DNA of 64,000 bases from Trichopria drosophilae (lineage: Eukaryota; Arthropoda; Insecta; Hymenoptera; Diapriidae). The stretch spans positions 92,003,001 through 92,067,000 of the forward strand of contig CM059587.1 in the NCBI GenBank assembly GCA_030407085.1, in the 5' to 3' direction. Position numbers and translations under genes: made by a program. The notes below the pieces were generated by a model. It saw only the letters and a program-made list of their open reading frames with translations, was not told the origin of the DNA and searched no databases. Shown piece after piece: positions 10,046-22,563 of this stretch; the stretch's first letter is position 1; each line of letters begins with the position of its first letter.

Positions 10046-11866
10046 GACCCCCTACCCCCTGGGGTAGTCTTCGCCAGCCCCTAGGGCGCGGTGATCACCT
10101 ATGGGCGCTTAAGTTCTTTTACGCCCTTGATATGAAAATAACTATTTCGATATATCTAAAAGATGTCATCGATATCTAAAAGATATCCGTCAGAGATCTT
10201 TTTGAAAATTTCAAGATATCTTTGACGAATTATATATTATATCATAATGATACAGACAGTGATTAGTAAAACACAGTAAACATGTAATATGCATCGAATA
10301 GTCTATTACAATACAAGTGCATGAAGTAAGTGTAAGTTATTAGTTGTTTTTGATTTTACGACACTTATTGACCAATGCCATTTTTTGACGAATTCTAAAT
10401 AAAACAAATTTTTTAACAAATTCCAAGGTGAAGGATTAAAGTTATCTCGATTTTTTCAAATTTTTTTAAAGCGTATCAAAACTACTTACTTCAACATCTA
10501 AAAATGTTTTTAATTATAACAAAATATTCCATAATTATACAAGAAATATTGTACTGCTACTACAAGAATGTGTAATACTCCAGTATTTTCGAAATTTTAT
10601 ACAATTTTTTTGAAGCGAAAAATTCATACAAAATATTAGAAATCTTAGCTATAATGGGAACAAAAATGACAATATTTAATTGAATTATTAAATGTTATTG
10701 CATTTTATAATTATTTTTGTGTGTGTATATTTACAAACATTGTAAAAAGTTACATGTATTGCTTTATGTAATAAAGAAATAAAATGTAAATAACCACAAT
10801 ATTGTACTAGAGGGAATTTATTTACTATTTGTAAAAGATAATAGAGAAATTAAATGGAAAGAAAAAATATTTTATTATAAAAATAATTTACTATTTTAAA
10901 AAAGATTCCTGGAAGAAGTAGGACGATTTTAAATCCCAAAACACAATAATTATTACCAGGCAAAGCACAGGATAAAAAAATACTCCTTAAAAACTGAATC
11001 ACAAAAAATAGAACCCTCTACCGCTGTCATTCCTTTTGAAAATTGAAAAAAATACAGCGAAATTATAAGAAACTATTAAAAGCTAATAAAATAATTTTTA
11101 CAACCTCAGTAGACTACTAAGTTTTACTTTATTGTCGGTTCTAAACGTATATACTCTCAATATTTTATTATGTTTTTTTGTTTAATATAAATAAAATGAA
11201 GAGAACTCAGAACGTAGTAGAAACTTTAGACAAATTTTGTTTGATGTCATTTTATGAAGTCCAATTTTCGAGAAAAAATCCATTTCCAGTATTTTTTTAA
11301 TTTTTAAATTTGATGATTTTTTTAAGAGGTTAAAATCAATATTATTATGACCATTTTAATTAACAGAAAAAGTATATCACAATTAATCAACATTCCATAT
11401 TATTTCTCTCCTACTTTTGTCACATTTTGCTTGCTGAGTCCAGTGCCAAGTGAAGTTACTGGTGTTGTTTTTGGCGCGGAATGTTTTGTTTTCACCTACA
11501 TATAATTTTATCCTCTTGATTAAATGATAAGTTGTGGATACCAAATTCCACATATTTCTGCTCCGTTCAGTAAAATTTCACTATAAAAATAATCAAATTG
11601 TAATGAAAATAGTTGCAGTAATTTTTTTTTATTTTCAAATCTTTGCTAAATTGGAAATATTTTTCAATAGTTTCTAATAATCCAAGTTATATTATAAATG
11701 TCAACATCACTAATTACTTCACTTATGTTGCTGCTTTAAATTTCATAATTTAGCCAATATGATGATCAGTGAATTTATTTCTATTTTTAATATTCGCCTC
11801 AAACAATGAAACTAAATTGTTACACTGAAAAGTCATATAATTTGAAGTAGCAAATCTATTAGTAAC
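10046..11866. other. Very AT-rich stretch, nothing recognised
   Basis: Apart from the GC-rich patch at 10040-10125 this 1.8 kb is mostly A/T runs. I found no exon, RNA gene or repeat with a partner in the window. Confidence 0.5.
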
Positions 11867-11868
11867 TA

Positions 11869-12114
11869 CAGCAGTCCCCCAATATTTGATATCCCCTAAT
11901 ATTTGCCACTATGCCCCTCCCAATAATTGCCCTACCCCTCGATTGCTGTTCCCCACCACTTGTCACGGAGCGGTAATTCTGTAGCGACATCACGCATGCG
12001 CGATATAGGAAAGGTTTTGGCGCGCATATAGCAGAAAATTTTCTTCCCCCCCACTAGGCAAATATTGTAGAAAAGGATATACAAGACGGACGAGACAAAT
12101 ATTGGGGGGTACTG
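11869..12114. mobile_element. TA-flanked MITE, CCCCCAATATTTG family, copy 1
   Basis: The left end reads CAGCAGTCCCCCAATATTTG. The right end, reverse-complemented, reads CAGTACCCCCCAATATTTG. TA flanks both sides (11867-11868, 12115-12116). The interior includes CGGAGCGGTAATTCTGT and GGCGCGCATAT, both shared with copy 2 at about 30879-31134. The CAGT start and TA target suggest a pogo/mariner-type non-autonomous element. Confidence 0.75.
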
Positions 12115-12284
12115 TATTAAGTGAATCCCCATATGCTTACAACAAAATGTAGTTACTTTTAAAAAGAATATTTTATATTATTAAGATAACGATTAAATTT
12201 GTTATTTTTGTTTGAATAAACAACTGTAGGCGGCTGCAGGAAAAAAAATAGTAAAAACAGACCCTGAAAAATATGACCATGGAT

Positions 12285-12462
12285 CTAACCTAACCTAAAC
12301 TAACGTAACATGAACTAACCTAACATAAACTAAACTAAGATAAAATAACCAAAACTAACGTAACCTGAATTAAACTAACTTTAACAAACCTGACCAAACG
12401 ACTGAAACTAATTTCCGTACAAACTAACCTAAACTAATTTAAACTAACCTAACCTAAACTAA
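12285..12462 (-). repeat. Degenerate telomere-like (TTAGG/CCTAA) tract
   Basis: About 180 bp made largely of CTAACCTAACCTAAACTAAC words. On the minus strand this approximates TTAGG, the ancestral insect telomere repeat. Many units are expanded to AACTAA or contain substitutions, so it is an old interstitial tract or an independent simple repeat of similar composition. Confidence 0.6.
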
Positions 12463-13236
12463 TGGCACCTTCATTTGTACCTGAAATCGATAATGTAACT
12501 GCATTTGACGAATTTTTTCTCTCTTATGTTGGGAATACGCGTAATAAATATGATAAGGTTTTTCAGGAAATTTAAAAATATTCGTGAGAATGGAGTTTGT
12601 TATTCATTTAGTAATCTATTGGTGAAATTAATTTGAAAATATACATAATTTAGTAATGAATCGTACTGCATGTGGGATCAGTGATGCTTCGCTGAGCATA
12701 ACGATGTACCAAACCGAGATCTATTTGTTAGACGGGTAGCTCATTTGTATTGCACCAGTGCCTAACAACAAGAACGATTATACGGTGACACCGATATTTC
12801 ACTGAAAACTGAAATTCCAAATCCATGGATTACAAAGTGTAATGTCGAAAAAATCTATTTACATTCAATAACGGTATATCGCTAGAACTGGAAAGTATTA
12901 TGCTTTGCTTCAAGTTGAAATATACTTAGAGTTGTTTAATGTGAAATAGCAAACAGTAATGTAATATGTAAACAATAAAATATTTCTATTATTGTCATGA
13001 AATGTGAAGAAAAAATATATCCCCTGTGAGAAGTGTTTTATCATGCTGGATACGAAAAGTACACGTGTATTTTATGTTAAAATAGTTGACATTTTGACTC
13101 CAACGTGACATTTTTGAAATTTTGATGCATACGGTATAGCGGAATCTCGGTCATAAAAAACGCAGATTCGAACTTTTGTTTCATTGCATTGAAGTACAAA
13201 ATTTTACTATCAAACATTCCAAATAATAGTTAAATA
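12463..13236. other. Spacer, nothing recognised
   Basis: No exon, RNA or paired repeat found. Confidence 0.4.
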
Positions 13237-13481
13237 CAGTTGATCTCCTATAGTGTCGCCCTCCCATAGTGTTGCTCTCTAGAAATCCTCTGATAGTGTC
13301 GCAGTTCGTTCCTGTGATAGGGTCGAAGTAAACTCCCCACCACTTGACCCGTCTCATATGAACAGATTGACCACGAGAGGGGTTTAGAGTGTAACAAATG
13401 CGGAGAGTGGGGGTGCGACACAGACAGAGGATTAGTTTCCCCTTCGGTCCCGAGGCGGTGACACTATGAGAGGGTCTACTG
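13237..13481. mobile_element. Pogo/Tigger-like MITE, 245 bp
   Basis: The left end reads CAGTTGATCTCCTATAGTGT and the reverse-complemented right end reads CAGTAGACCCTCTCATAGTG. The terminal inverted repeats are about 26-30 bp with scattered mismatches. TA flanks both sides (13235-13236, 13482-13483). The interior is unusually G+C rich for this window and repeats GTGTCGC words. No transposase is encoded. Confidence 0.8.
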
Positions 13482-13483
13482 TA

Positions 13484-16066
13484 AGTCAAGGGCCATTAAA
13501 AAAGATTTAAGGCTGTAGATGAACCAATCAGATGTTTATCCTTGATTCCCTCCTTTCCATCTCTACGAATTAAAATTTTCTCTGACATATTTGCAATTCT
13601 TCTAATGAATCCAGGCGAGTTTCTGGCTTTAGAAGCAAACGTTAGAGAAAATGTTTAAAAAATTAGTAGTGCAAAAAAAGTACCATCTGATTGGTTCATC
13701 GACAGCCTTACATCTTCATATTTAGTAATAATTACTACGAAGTGAACCAAAAAACTTTAATGAGCCATTAAAAAAGGTTTCTTATTTCTGCCCGAGGGCG
13801 GCGCTAGGGTTCTGACGAAATTGGTAGTGGGGGACTCCGTTGAGCATCATACAATATTGACTCCAACACAAAAATGATTTATACCAACAAGAAAATATAA
13901 GAAACCTATCAAATATTTATACACATATAAGATAATAATTTATTTACATAAGGAGTATCGAAGAAGACATTAGACTGAAGTAAACACATTTATATTATAA
14001 TCTGAAAACAGACAATTTATGAAATTGTCTAAATATATGTTACAGAAAATTTACCCAAAGAAAAGTAATAAAAACAATGATGAATTTAATCAAAAAATTT
14101 AATAACTTTCCAGACGAACTGAAGAAATAGAATATTTTGAGGGACCACAAGAAATAATCGCCGATTACCACTATAACCTTTGGAGCTTCCAATTTGCAGG
14201 AGCAATGGTTTTCCAAATTATTGATAAGACGAGTACTGATAGACTACTGGTATCGGGGGAGAGATTGAGGGCTTACGCGAATAGAAGAACCGAGCACGTA
14301 TAAGCAATTTATCAACGTGCTTTTGAGGTATGAATTATTTCATGTTGCTGAAGTGAAAGATTGAAATTTCCAATGGCGTGCTTGATACAGAATGCACGTT
14401 ATTAGGGTCATAAATGTATTGTTTCTGAAAGTTATTGCGTAATTAGTAGGATTTTCCCTTTGATTTGCATTACATTATATCATTATACTATTACGCAAAA
14501 TAGATTCAAAATAAATTGGGTAATAAATAATTGGATAATTAAAAAAGTAATATTTTGATTAAAATATTACATGATTTTAATATACTTACAAAGAATTAAT
14601 TCTGTATCATTTACATCCTAGTTAAAATTATCAGAGATTAGAAGGTAAATATTTATCATATTAATACGTTATTAAAGCATGCGTCCGACACGTTAGTTCG
14701 GCGTATTATTTTTAATTAAAAAATGTATTAACACGTTTCTACCATAAATCCAAAGTGTCGGTTTTACTTAATAATTTGGAATAGTACTGTAATAAAGAGA
14801 AAGTCTAAAACTAAAAATAAAAAAGTTTTATAACGTTTCTATAAATTCTGTAAACACTGAAAGTTCATTAAAATAATTAGTCCAAAAGGAAGAACTAAAC
14901 ATTCTCCTGATTTGTAGTTAGAAAAGAATGTATAACATTTTTTGTTGAAAATACACGCACGGAGAAAAATAGATGCTAACCATTACTGTCTACATGTTTA
15001 ATATAAGGACAGGCGTCATCAGATCGATCTCATTACTATCTTAGTTATTGTGCCGTACTATCTTGATCTTTCGAATAAATTTATGACTTAGAGGTATCAC
15101 TGTCACTAACATCTCAGATAGTGATCATAAATATATTTATATTAACATTGAATATCAGGATTGTGCAGATTAACCTCTTCTTAACATCTAGCTTTCTTCA
15201 TGCTAGGAAATATTATCTAGGAATCCTAGTGCTAAATTTTGCGATTATTTCCGTTGAAAAAACTAAACTTTTTGTACTTTTCTCAAAAAATTGCAGTAAT
15301 TTTGACCAAAAATATTTATTATATATACTTATACGTGTATTAAAACGAATAACGATTCACTAATTTCGCTAAAGTTAATTTAATTTCTGATGAGTGTGAG
15401 AAACGCTTATAAGAAATTTTCCAACGTCAGCTTTAAACGAATTAGTATTGATACGTTTTTTATGGCGTGTTGGGATTTCTGTAGAACTTATTAAAGTGTA
15501 ATACAGTGCTCGTTCATTTGATCGCATAATTAAGTAGTCAATATGGTACATTCAAATATTTATACATGATAAATGTATAATATAAATTACTTATGTCCTT
15601 CAACGAGTGACTGATGGATTTATATTACGAGGGAAAATCATTGCTAATTTATTCAACGTTCAATCTTTTACAAATACGCTGGATGTACAATTTATCTTAA
15701 TGATTCTATTTGATGGATCGCATTTTCCAGTATTGAGACTGGTTTATTATTTATTAGAAAAGAACAAATATTTTTATGGAACAAGACGTGTTTTATTGTT
15801 TTCAAAACTTTATGCTTACTTGTACACTGATAAAATAAAAATGGTAAAAATTAAGTGAATGAAGACATTTACATATACATGTATATGTTTATTGTACAGG
15901 TGTACGTTATAATACACTTCATACGATTTAATACACATGCATACATGGAATTATATTAATATTTTTACATTATTTATATATTAAGATCACATTTTTATAT
16001 TTTTATCATATTTATATCCTACGTTTACATTATTTAAGGCTTGCAAATAAATAAGAAAAAATCTTG
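13484..16066. other. Long AT-rich stretch, nothing firm
   Basis: Small open frames at 15121-15363 and 15607-15858 are A/T-biased, lack splice sites and look like chance. A perfect 18-bp palindrome, ACATATACATGTATATGT, lies at 15871-15888. ATTATTACATAAT-type words are frequent. No gene is supported. Confidence 0.5.
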
Positions 16067-16140
16067 TACCGCGGGGAATCGAACCCGGGTCTCTTGTGCA
16101 CTATATGCCGACGTCTTAACCACTACTCTACGCTCCGACT
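16067..16140 (-). pseudogene. tRNA-like sequence (tRNA pseudogene or SINE head)
   Basis: On the minus strand it has a B-box, GGTTCGATTCC, inside a T-arm-like hairpin (CCGGG TTCGATT CCCCG, one mismatch). Upstream is an A-box-like GTAGAGTAGTGGTTAAGACG. The 5' and 3' acceptor halves do not pair (GTCGGAG against CGGTAC), and the anticodon arm is weak. I therefore do not call a functional tRNA. A run of T residues on the minus strand follows the 3' side and could act as a polymerase III stop. Confidence 0.6.
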
Positions 16141-17876
16141 TGAAAAGGTGTTTATTTTATTAAGGAACAGATAAGGAGCTTTTGTCTCATTGAGTTTCTA
16201 TTAATATACATGAAAATTAATTATTCCATTTAATTATGACGTTTTTTAAACATGTAATATGTATATTGATATAAAATTGAAGCCGATTAGCTTAAAATTT
16301 CTATGCTCGATTATATTAAAAGTATATTAAATCTAAGAAAATTTTTAACAATGAAACTTGGAGATTCAATATTGAAAATTCAATTGCTCGTTGAGACAGT
16401 TTATTAAAATTTTAAGCATTTAATTTCTACTTACTACCTTAAAATAATTAAAATTACGATTGTTGTTGATGGAATGAATACCTAATAAGCTCACTTTAGA
16501 ATTAATGTATTTAAAGTAATATTTATCAAGAAATGTATGAATTGAAAAACGATATTGGCCGAATGTAAAGTGTTTAAAAATTTTGGTAAATGTAGTCCAA
16601 AACTATTCTTTATGCAGAAATTAATGATTGAACTGTTCATGATCAAAATTCATGATTAAAGCGCCCTCTTTGAACCATCAGTCGACATAGCGGACGTTTC
16701 CAACGCCCACAGCATGGTGGCGAATCAAGTACACATGTACCGTATCTATAATACATATTTCTCGCGAGTGATAAAGAAAACCGGCTGTAATATAGTAACA
16801 ATAGTTGATAATCTTTACGAAACTGAGTTGTTTAAACATTTGGTTGTTTATGAACTCACATAAACGTTTACGAGTAGTTTACAGATAAACATTCCTGCAG
16901 AATTCTTTAGGAACTCTTAAATGTCTGGATAGTTCTCAGTAACACATTTTAGGGGTTCTTTAAAGAACATTTGAACAGTTCCATTTAAAAAATAATTCTT
17001 AAATTCTGAAGTTAATAACTATAGCGGATATTCGGGACATTTTTAAGCAAACGTAAAGAATTCTTCTAGAATTCTACTTTCATAAAAGCGTCAACGAAGT
17101 GTTCTTTTGAAATCTTTTTCTTATTGTTAAGATTTAATTACAAGTCAAATTAAATAAGTTTTTCTTCTGCTACTTTTAGGTTTACCATTACCCCACATAG
17201 TTAAAGAGTATAAGTTTTTATTTTTTTGTAACTTAGTGTAACCCTAAAAAATACAAATGATGGCTAGAGAGACAGGCTTTTCCAATGGATTAATCGATTT
17301 GTAGCACAAATGACGGAAGTGTTTAAACGGTTTAATTGTCAGGTTGACACTGTACTCTATCGACATTGATCCCAGTCTAGGAGTACTTGAAAGAACATAA
17401 GACGTGTATGTAGGGAAGTGTGTTTGTGTATGTGTGTATGACTACTGTTCTTGAATCAATGGCATTGTTGTTCTCCGGTCACTACTCGTCCTCCAATTCA
17501 GTTATTACCCTTACATACTTCGATTCATACGTAATATTATCGACCATCTGAAGACCAACGAGTAGAGTTGAAGATACCATTGATGCTTTTCTACGAGCTT
17601 CTATAGAATTGCTCAAGGGTCATCGTTCTCTTTAGTACCATATATGCAACGTAATTTCCAATGTTACATGCAAACAAGTAGCTAATGTATATGAAGATCT
17701 TTTTAAATTATAAAAATGGGGTAAGTTTAAGTACTGACTTAGTTTAAGGTATGGTAATTAATATAATCAACGTGTGGCGTTTATTGAACGAACATTCCCA
17801 TTTAAAGTTCAATAATTTGCATTTCTATAGTAGGGACTGAAATCAGAGTTTATAAATCTTGCATTTCGTTACACCA
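16141..17876. other. Spacer, nothing recognised
   Basis: There are repeated GAACTCTTAAA/GTTCTTTAAAGAAC words around 16900-17000 but no defined element. GTGTGTTTGTGTATGTGTGTAT at about 17415 is a short GT-rich tract. No exon seen. Confidence 0.4.
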
Positions 17877-18636
17877 GACTACAAAAAAAAACTTATCTCA
17901 TGTGCAAGAAACGCAACTAGGTTTTTCATATAGATTTTGGGCCATGGAATCTGAATTTGGGGACAGAGTTGGTCCAATATGTCTGAAATTTTTTTAAATC
18001 TGAGGTTTATACTGCGATAAATTGTTTTTTCCGAGAAACTTTACAAATCTTGTGCAAGAAAAAAAATTCCAATGGATCAAGACTAGGTAATTCCTATGGA
18101 TTTTTGGTTACTGATCCGAATCCAGGGTCGAGAATTTGTTCAACTTGTTTACATTTTTTTATGTTTGAGGTTAGATTGTGAAAAAAATGCTCTTTGGACA
18201 TATTTACATTTTTTAGATTCAGTGCACGGAGAGGACTTTTCATACGAATATTTGTAAAATTCTATTTCGGATGTCAGATTCGTAAACTCATGAATTAATG
18301 TGTGATTTAAAAAAAAAAGAAAAACAGTTTTTAGCGCTATAAACCTCAAATATTAAAAATCTCAGATGCGATGGGCGAATGATGTGCCTCAATTCACATT
18401 CAGTGGCAGAAAATGTATAAGAACCACCTACTCTTGTTTCATTTACGACTGAAATTTTATTTCTTATAATTAATGTGTGAATTTAAAAAAAAAATGTTCG
18501 CACTTTAAACCTCAAATATACAAAAACTCTGACGTATCGGACCAATTCTGTGCTCAAATTCGGATTCAGCGGCCCAAATTCTATGAGAAAAACCCAGTTG
18601 CGTTTCTTGCACAAAACATAAGTTTTTTTTTTAGTC
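17877..18636. repeat. Foldback repeat, about 760 bp
   Basis: The left arm (17877-18010) and the reverse complement of the right arm (18500-18636) share GACTA, ACTTAT, GTGCAAGAAACGCAACT, GGGTTTTTC-like sequence and TTTGGGCC. They continue through GAATCTGAATTTG, GACAGAGTTGGTCC and TCTGAGGTTT with their counterparts, about 85% alike by eye. Further partial units of the same sequence lie between the arms (18060-18140 and 18330-18400). The phrase CGGATTCAGCGGCCC links it to fragments at about 4928 and 33413. Open frames in the arms are not conserved. Confidence 0.75.
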
Positions 18637-21054
18637 CGACTTTTTTAGTACCACTGTGAGGAAATCAGTCCCGATTGGGGAACATTATAGTCTGGAAAAT
18701 ATAAACATTGATCATTGGTAAGAAGTTGTATTTGAAAGATGAAATGTGGATGAAATAGAGCTTCTTAGAGCTTAAAATTAGATAAAAGTTGTACTAAAAC
18801 CATAAAGTCGTGACGGTGCCAACAGCAAGACATTTTTTTCTTGTGTAATGTAGTCAACATTTCCATAAAAAATGTGCATTCACGTGTAAAAGTTATTTCA
18901 TGCTCGTAAAATGCAGAATCACCGCAGTAACATTGATTAATTAACTTTTCTTTTTTTACAGTGGAAAAATTGATCATTTCTCAAGTTAGATAATGAAGAA
19001 AAAGTCTTAAATAAAAATAGACCAAGGGTTAGAAAGACATTGCATGGACCATGTTAGTGCGCTTTAAAAATGATTTTCAGTTCGAGTGGCCACAATAAAA
19101 TGCAATGTTTAAATCATTACAGAGATATCCCTACACGTGGCACATACCTAAACTAAGTTCCATTTTCTTTATATTTACAAGTGGGATATTTTTAGTCATG
19201 GTAGATTCAAAAGTAATAAAAGTTGATTTTTTTAAATGATTAAAATATAAAAAAAGTTACAATCTGGTACGCAAGTTCCTGTTTAGTTTTAGTTCCTGTT
19301 CCAACTAAATTCTACTAAATACTATCTCAAAAAATGACAATATGTTGATTTCAAATCATTCGGATAAATGTTATTTTTTTAACAGACCCCAATTGAATAA
19401 ACGTCTAGTAAGTACGCGTAAAAAATCTGTAATTTTAGTGCGTTACATTCTTTTTAAGCGATGATAATCTTTATTGATGCATTCACAAAAAATGGCGGAT
19501 TTACTAATTGTCTTCTTTCAGTAACACAATACACATCGATTTAAATTACAACTTTTTTTTACTGTTCTGATTTTTATTATTACAAAACTAAAGTATTAAA
19601 GTTAGAATTATTAGATATAAGTTATAAGCAGAATAATAGACATTTAGTTCTCTATATTATCACTAGAGGGATACAGAACCCGATAGTGGTAAAGTTGTTT
19701 AACGTAAATAAATATGCATCCGAAACATAAATTTTTCACATTTAGCGGTTGATATCAACAACCCGACAATTTAAATTAATCTTTCCAGTTTTATTTTAGT
19801 AAACCAACGGTCTAACCGAGAATCTTATATCTAATAATTCTAATTTTAATTCCAAGCGGTTAAGCAAGCAATCAAAAACTAGCGTCGCATTTGCGACGAT
19901 ATATTATTTTAAAGTATTAAAATCCCCAATAAAGAACATACCTTTCAGTAATAATTTCTGCAAATGCGAGTCTCTTGCACTGATTTCTTATTTTAGATGG
20001 AAATTTGAATGTCACGGATGAAGCGATCCATGCGTTATAGGAAGTTCGTAAAGGTTTAAAAATAAATGGAATCGATAAATCTCGAAGCCAGTTTGACCAT
20101 AGTAACCTATAGCCGAATTCACGTTCAAAATTCCGATATTCTACTACACCTGCAAATTCTTTTTTAAGGTGTGTTCACCTTTAAAGACTATTTTATGCAC
20201 GATCGAAGTTCATAATATTTATTTTTGAATGTCAATAGCTCGACCTTGAAATCGATGGTGACGTGGAAATATGAATATCCCACCGAATATGTAACTCTAT
20301 GAAAATAATATTGAATTTATCAAAAGACAATACGAAATTCCAACGTCAATTTAGGTTCTAATTTTGTAAACAAAAAAGTTGGAACAAATTTATTTTCATA
20401 TTAAAATTGTAAACAGAATATGCGGTTTATTTGAATATGACTTTGGGAATTTGTATCACTATTGATAAATATTTTAGATCGGAATACTTAATGTATCGTT
20501 GCAAAGTCCACTTCATATTTTATTCTCTAAAGCAATCACCGAAATAATCCTCACAAAAGAAAAGATTATATATTGGATGATTTCGTGTGCATGTCGAGTT
20601 CTTGCAATATTCAAATATTATTTAAAATCTAAAGATATCATAAAATTTTACTGTCAGTCTTTATAGGAAACAATTCTTTATAGATTTAAAAGTCTACGAG
20701 GAACTGTTAAGCTATCAGTATGAAATAAATCGGCAAATCCACGAAACCGGTCGATTTATTTATTTCAAAACTATTTTAAAATAGTTTGACTGCTTTAAAA
20801 TATTTATATGAACCTAGAAAATTGAAGACATTTTAACACACCCTTTAATTTCCATCATTTACCAACATGGCAGTTGAAAATTTTTTTTCAACAACTTTGA
20901 GTTGTAGAGACTTTCTGACTTTGAAGTTAGTAATGTTGGAAGAAATTTACAAAATTGGATTGCAATTTTCATCTTCGTTCATCATAAGGAAACTTCTGTC
21001 ATTTGTTATTTATAACACTATAATGAATGTAAAAACTACTTGATACTTATCAGT
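18637..21054. other. Spacer with one inverted repeat, no gene
   Basis: Apart from the inverted repeat at 19603-19842, I see no paired repeat, exon or RNA in this 2.4 kb. AAAAATGGCGGATTTAC at about 19488 may be a stray piece of the ATGGCGG family. Confidence 0.4.
19603..19842. repeat. Inverted repeat with 19-bp perfect arms
   Basis: TAGAATTATTAGATATAAG at 19603-19621 is the exact reverse complement of 19824-19842. The arms enclose about 200 bp. This could be a decayed MITE, but no target duplication is visible. Confidence 0.5.
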
Positions 21055-21165
21055 TCTTTAAGGTCTGAAACGTGGACATTGGATGGAAATCTATAGGCTA
21101 ACTTTTTTGCCGAGGTGACCAAATTCAATACTTCGTTCAGACCTTTGGTATGGGTCGAAGTAATA
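21055..21165 (-). repeat. GTATTGAATTTGGTCAC repeat, copy 3, inverted
   Basis: Reverse-complemented, it contains GAAGTATTGAATTTGGTCAC, CTCGGCAAAAAAGTTAGCC and TGTCCACGTTTCAGACC, aligning over about 100 bp with 9516-9620. It carries an open minus-strand frame of 68 codons (21036-21242), but the equivalent frames in the other copies are broken. I treat it as a repeat rather than a gene. Confidence 0.65.
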
Positions 21166-21380
21166 CCATATTGCTCAATGAATTCAACTTTAAAAGGCTG
21201 CAGTTTAGAATTGGAAACATTTTTAAGGTCTTTTTCGTCCATTTCAAATTGATTTTAATTAATGAAGTTCTAGAATTTACTACTCATGTAGGAAACCAAA
21301 TTATTTATCTCGTGTCTTACTATTTAGCTATTAGAGATCATTTCTGATCCAGAAAGACTAAGGTGCAGTAGAAATTATGT

Positions 21381-21496
21381 TACATGAAAAAAAATTGTTC
21401 GTACTGTGTCCAAACTTTTCTTAGATACACATTAAGTTTGGATTGAGCCCAAACTTCCAAGTTTATACTGAGTTCAAACTTTTTTTCTTGCATGTA
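21381..21496. mobile_element. Small MITE-like inverted repeat, about 116 bp
   Basis: TACATGAAAAAAAATTG at the left pairs with the reverse complement of the right end, TACATGCAAGAAAAAAAG. The inside repeats CCAAACTT/AAGTTTGG words in both orientations. No target duplication was identified. Confidence 0.45.
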
Positions 21497-22067
21497 GTAT
21501 TATAAACGGTCAATAGAATAAAAAAAACAATATATATCAAGTGAATATACTTTTCACTTTTTATGGTTATATCATTTTTTGGTTATATAATTTAATTTGT
21601 ATACCTTGAAAATTACCTAAAGTAGGTCGAAGCATCGGGAATTTTCTCTTATAAGAGACTGATTTTATGTTGTTTGTTGAGTTAGTTCGTCGTTTGTAAT
21701 ACGTTAATGATTAACACTTTATCTCTAGTGATAAATTCTTATATTTTAGATGAAATATAATATTTTTGTTTCGAATGCTTTGTAGTTGTGTTGGTAGTAG
21801 AAACTAACGATTTTGTTGAAAATTTGGTTAAATGTAAGTAACAATATGCATAAAAAGTAATTGTAAACATTAACGATAAAAAAGTATTTTCATTTTTATC
21901 GTTACTTATGTTAGTAGAATACCAACGAATGAAACAATAAAACTCAATTATGCTCCATATAATTGTTGTATCGCATGTCTACAATTTTAACGAGATAACA
22001 TGTATATATTTTACGATTATGTATTTATATATTTTCATTTCCGTAAATGTTACTAAGCTGTAGCAAT

Positions 22068-22262
22068 ATGGATAAAAAGTTTATTTGCGCTGAATTAAAA
22101 TATTTATTATATACTAATTTACTTATCAAGATTGCAAAAAAAATGTTGCTAATTAATCACTACTTTTTTAGTTAGTTTTACTATTTAAACAGTAACTAGA
22201 AACGATATCTTTGTTTTTTGTTACTATCTATTTAGTAGTTCCAAATACCTTATTTTTTCCAT
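22068..22262. mobile_element. MITE-like repeat, TAGTTRGAACTACTA family, copy 2
   Basis: The right part reads TTACTATCTATTTAGTAGTT then CCAAATACCTTATTTTTTCC. It mirrors the end of copy 3 at 28165-28284 (ACTATCTAGTTGGTAGTTCC). The left boundary at GGATAAAAAG is a guess. Confidence 0.4.
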
Positions 22263-22299
22263 CAAGGGTTTAGAATATATGTAGACAATTATTATTTGA

Positions 22300-22563
22300 C
22301 AGTAGAGTCACAGTATGTTTGCCCGCTCGGTTTCTCGCCTTCCCTTCCCGTTTTCTAATATTTGTCAAAAGAAGGGGAGTGTCGCTTCTCCCACGCTCCT
22401 CAGTCACGTTACGTTCGTGACGTCATAGCAGGCCCTTCCTGAGGCCCCAGCCCGCAAGGTGGGGGAAAACAAGAGCGGCGACAGACAATTATAACGAGAC
22501 GGAACCGGGAAAATATGCTGGGACGTAAATATAGCGAGACGCAAATACACCGGGACTCTGCTG
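22300..22563. mobile_element. Pogo/mariner-like MITE, 264 bp, copy 1
   Basis: The left end is CAGTAGAGTCACAGTATGTT and the reverse-complemented right end is CAGCAGAGTCCCGGTGTATT. The inverted ends are about 25 bp. The interior includes CCACCTTGCGGGCTGGGGCC on the minus strand and a CRE-like TGACGTCA at 22418-22425, both shared with the inverted fragment at 56481-56670. TA follows the right end, but the left flank is GA, so the target duplication is not intact. It is far richer in G+C than the surroundings. Confidence 0.8.

Noticed and set aside
16067..16140. Functional tRNA gene
   Set aside because: Acceptor halves do not pair and the anticodon arm is poor, so only a tRNA-like relic is reported.
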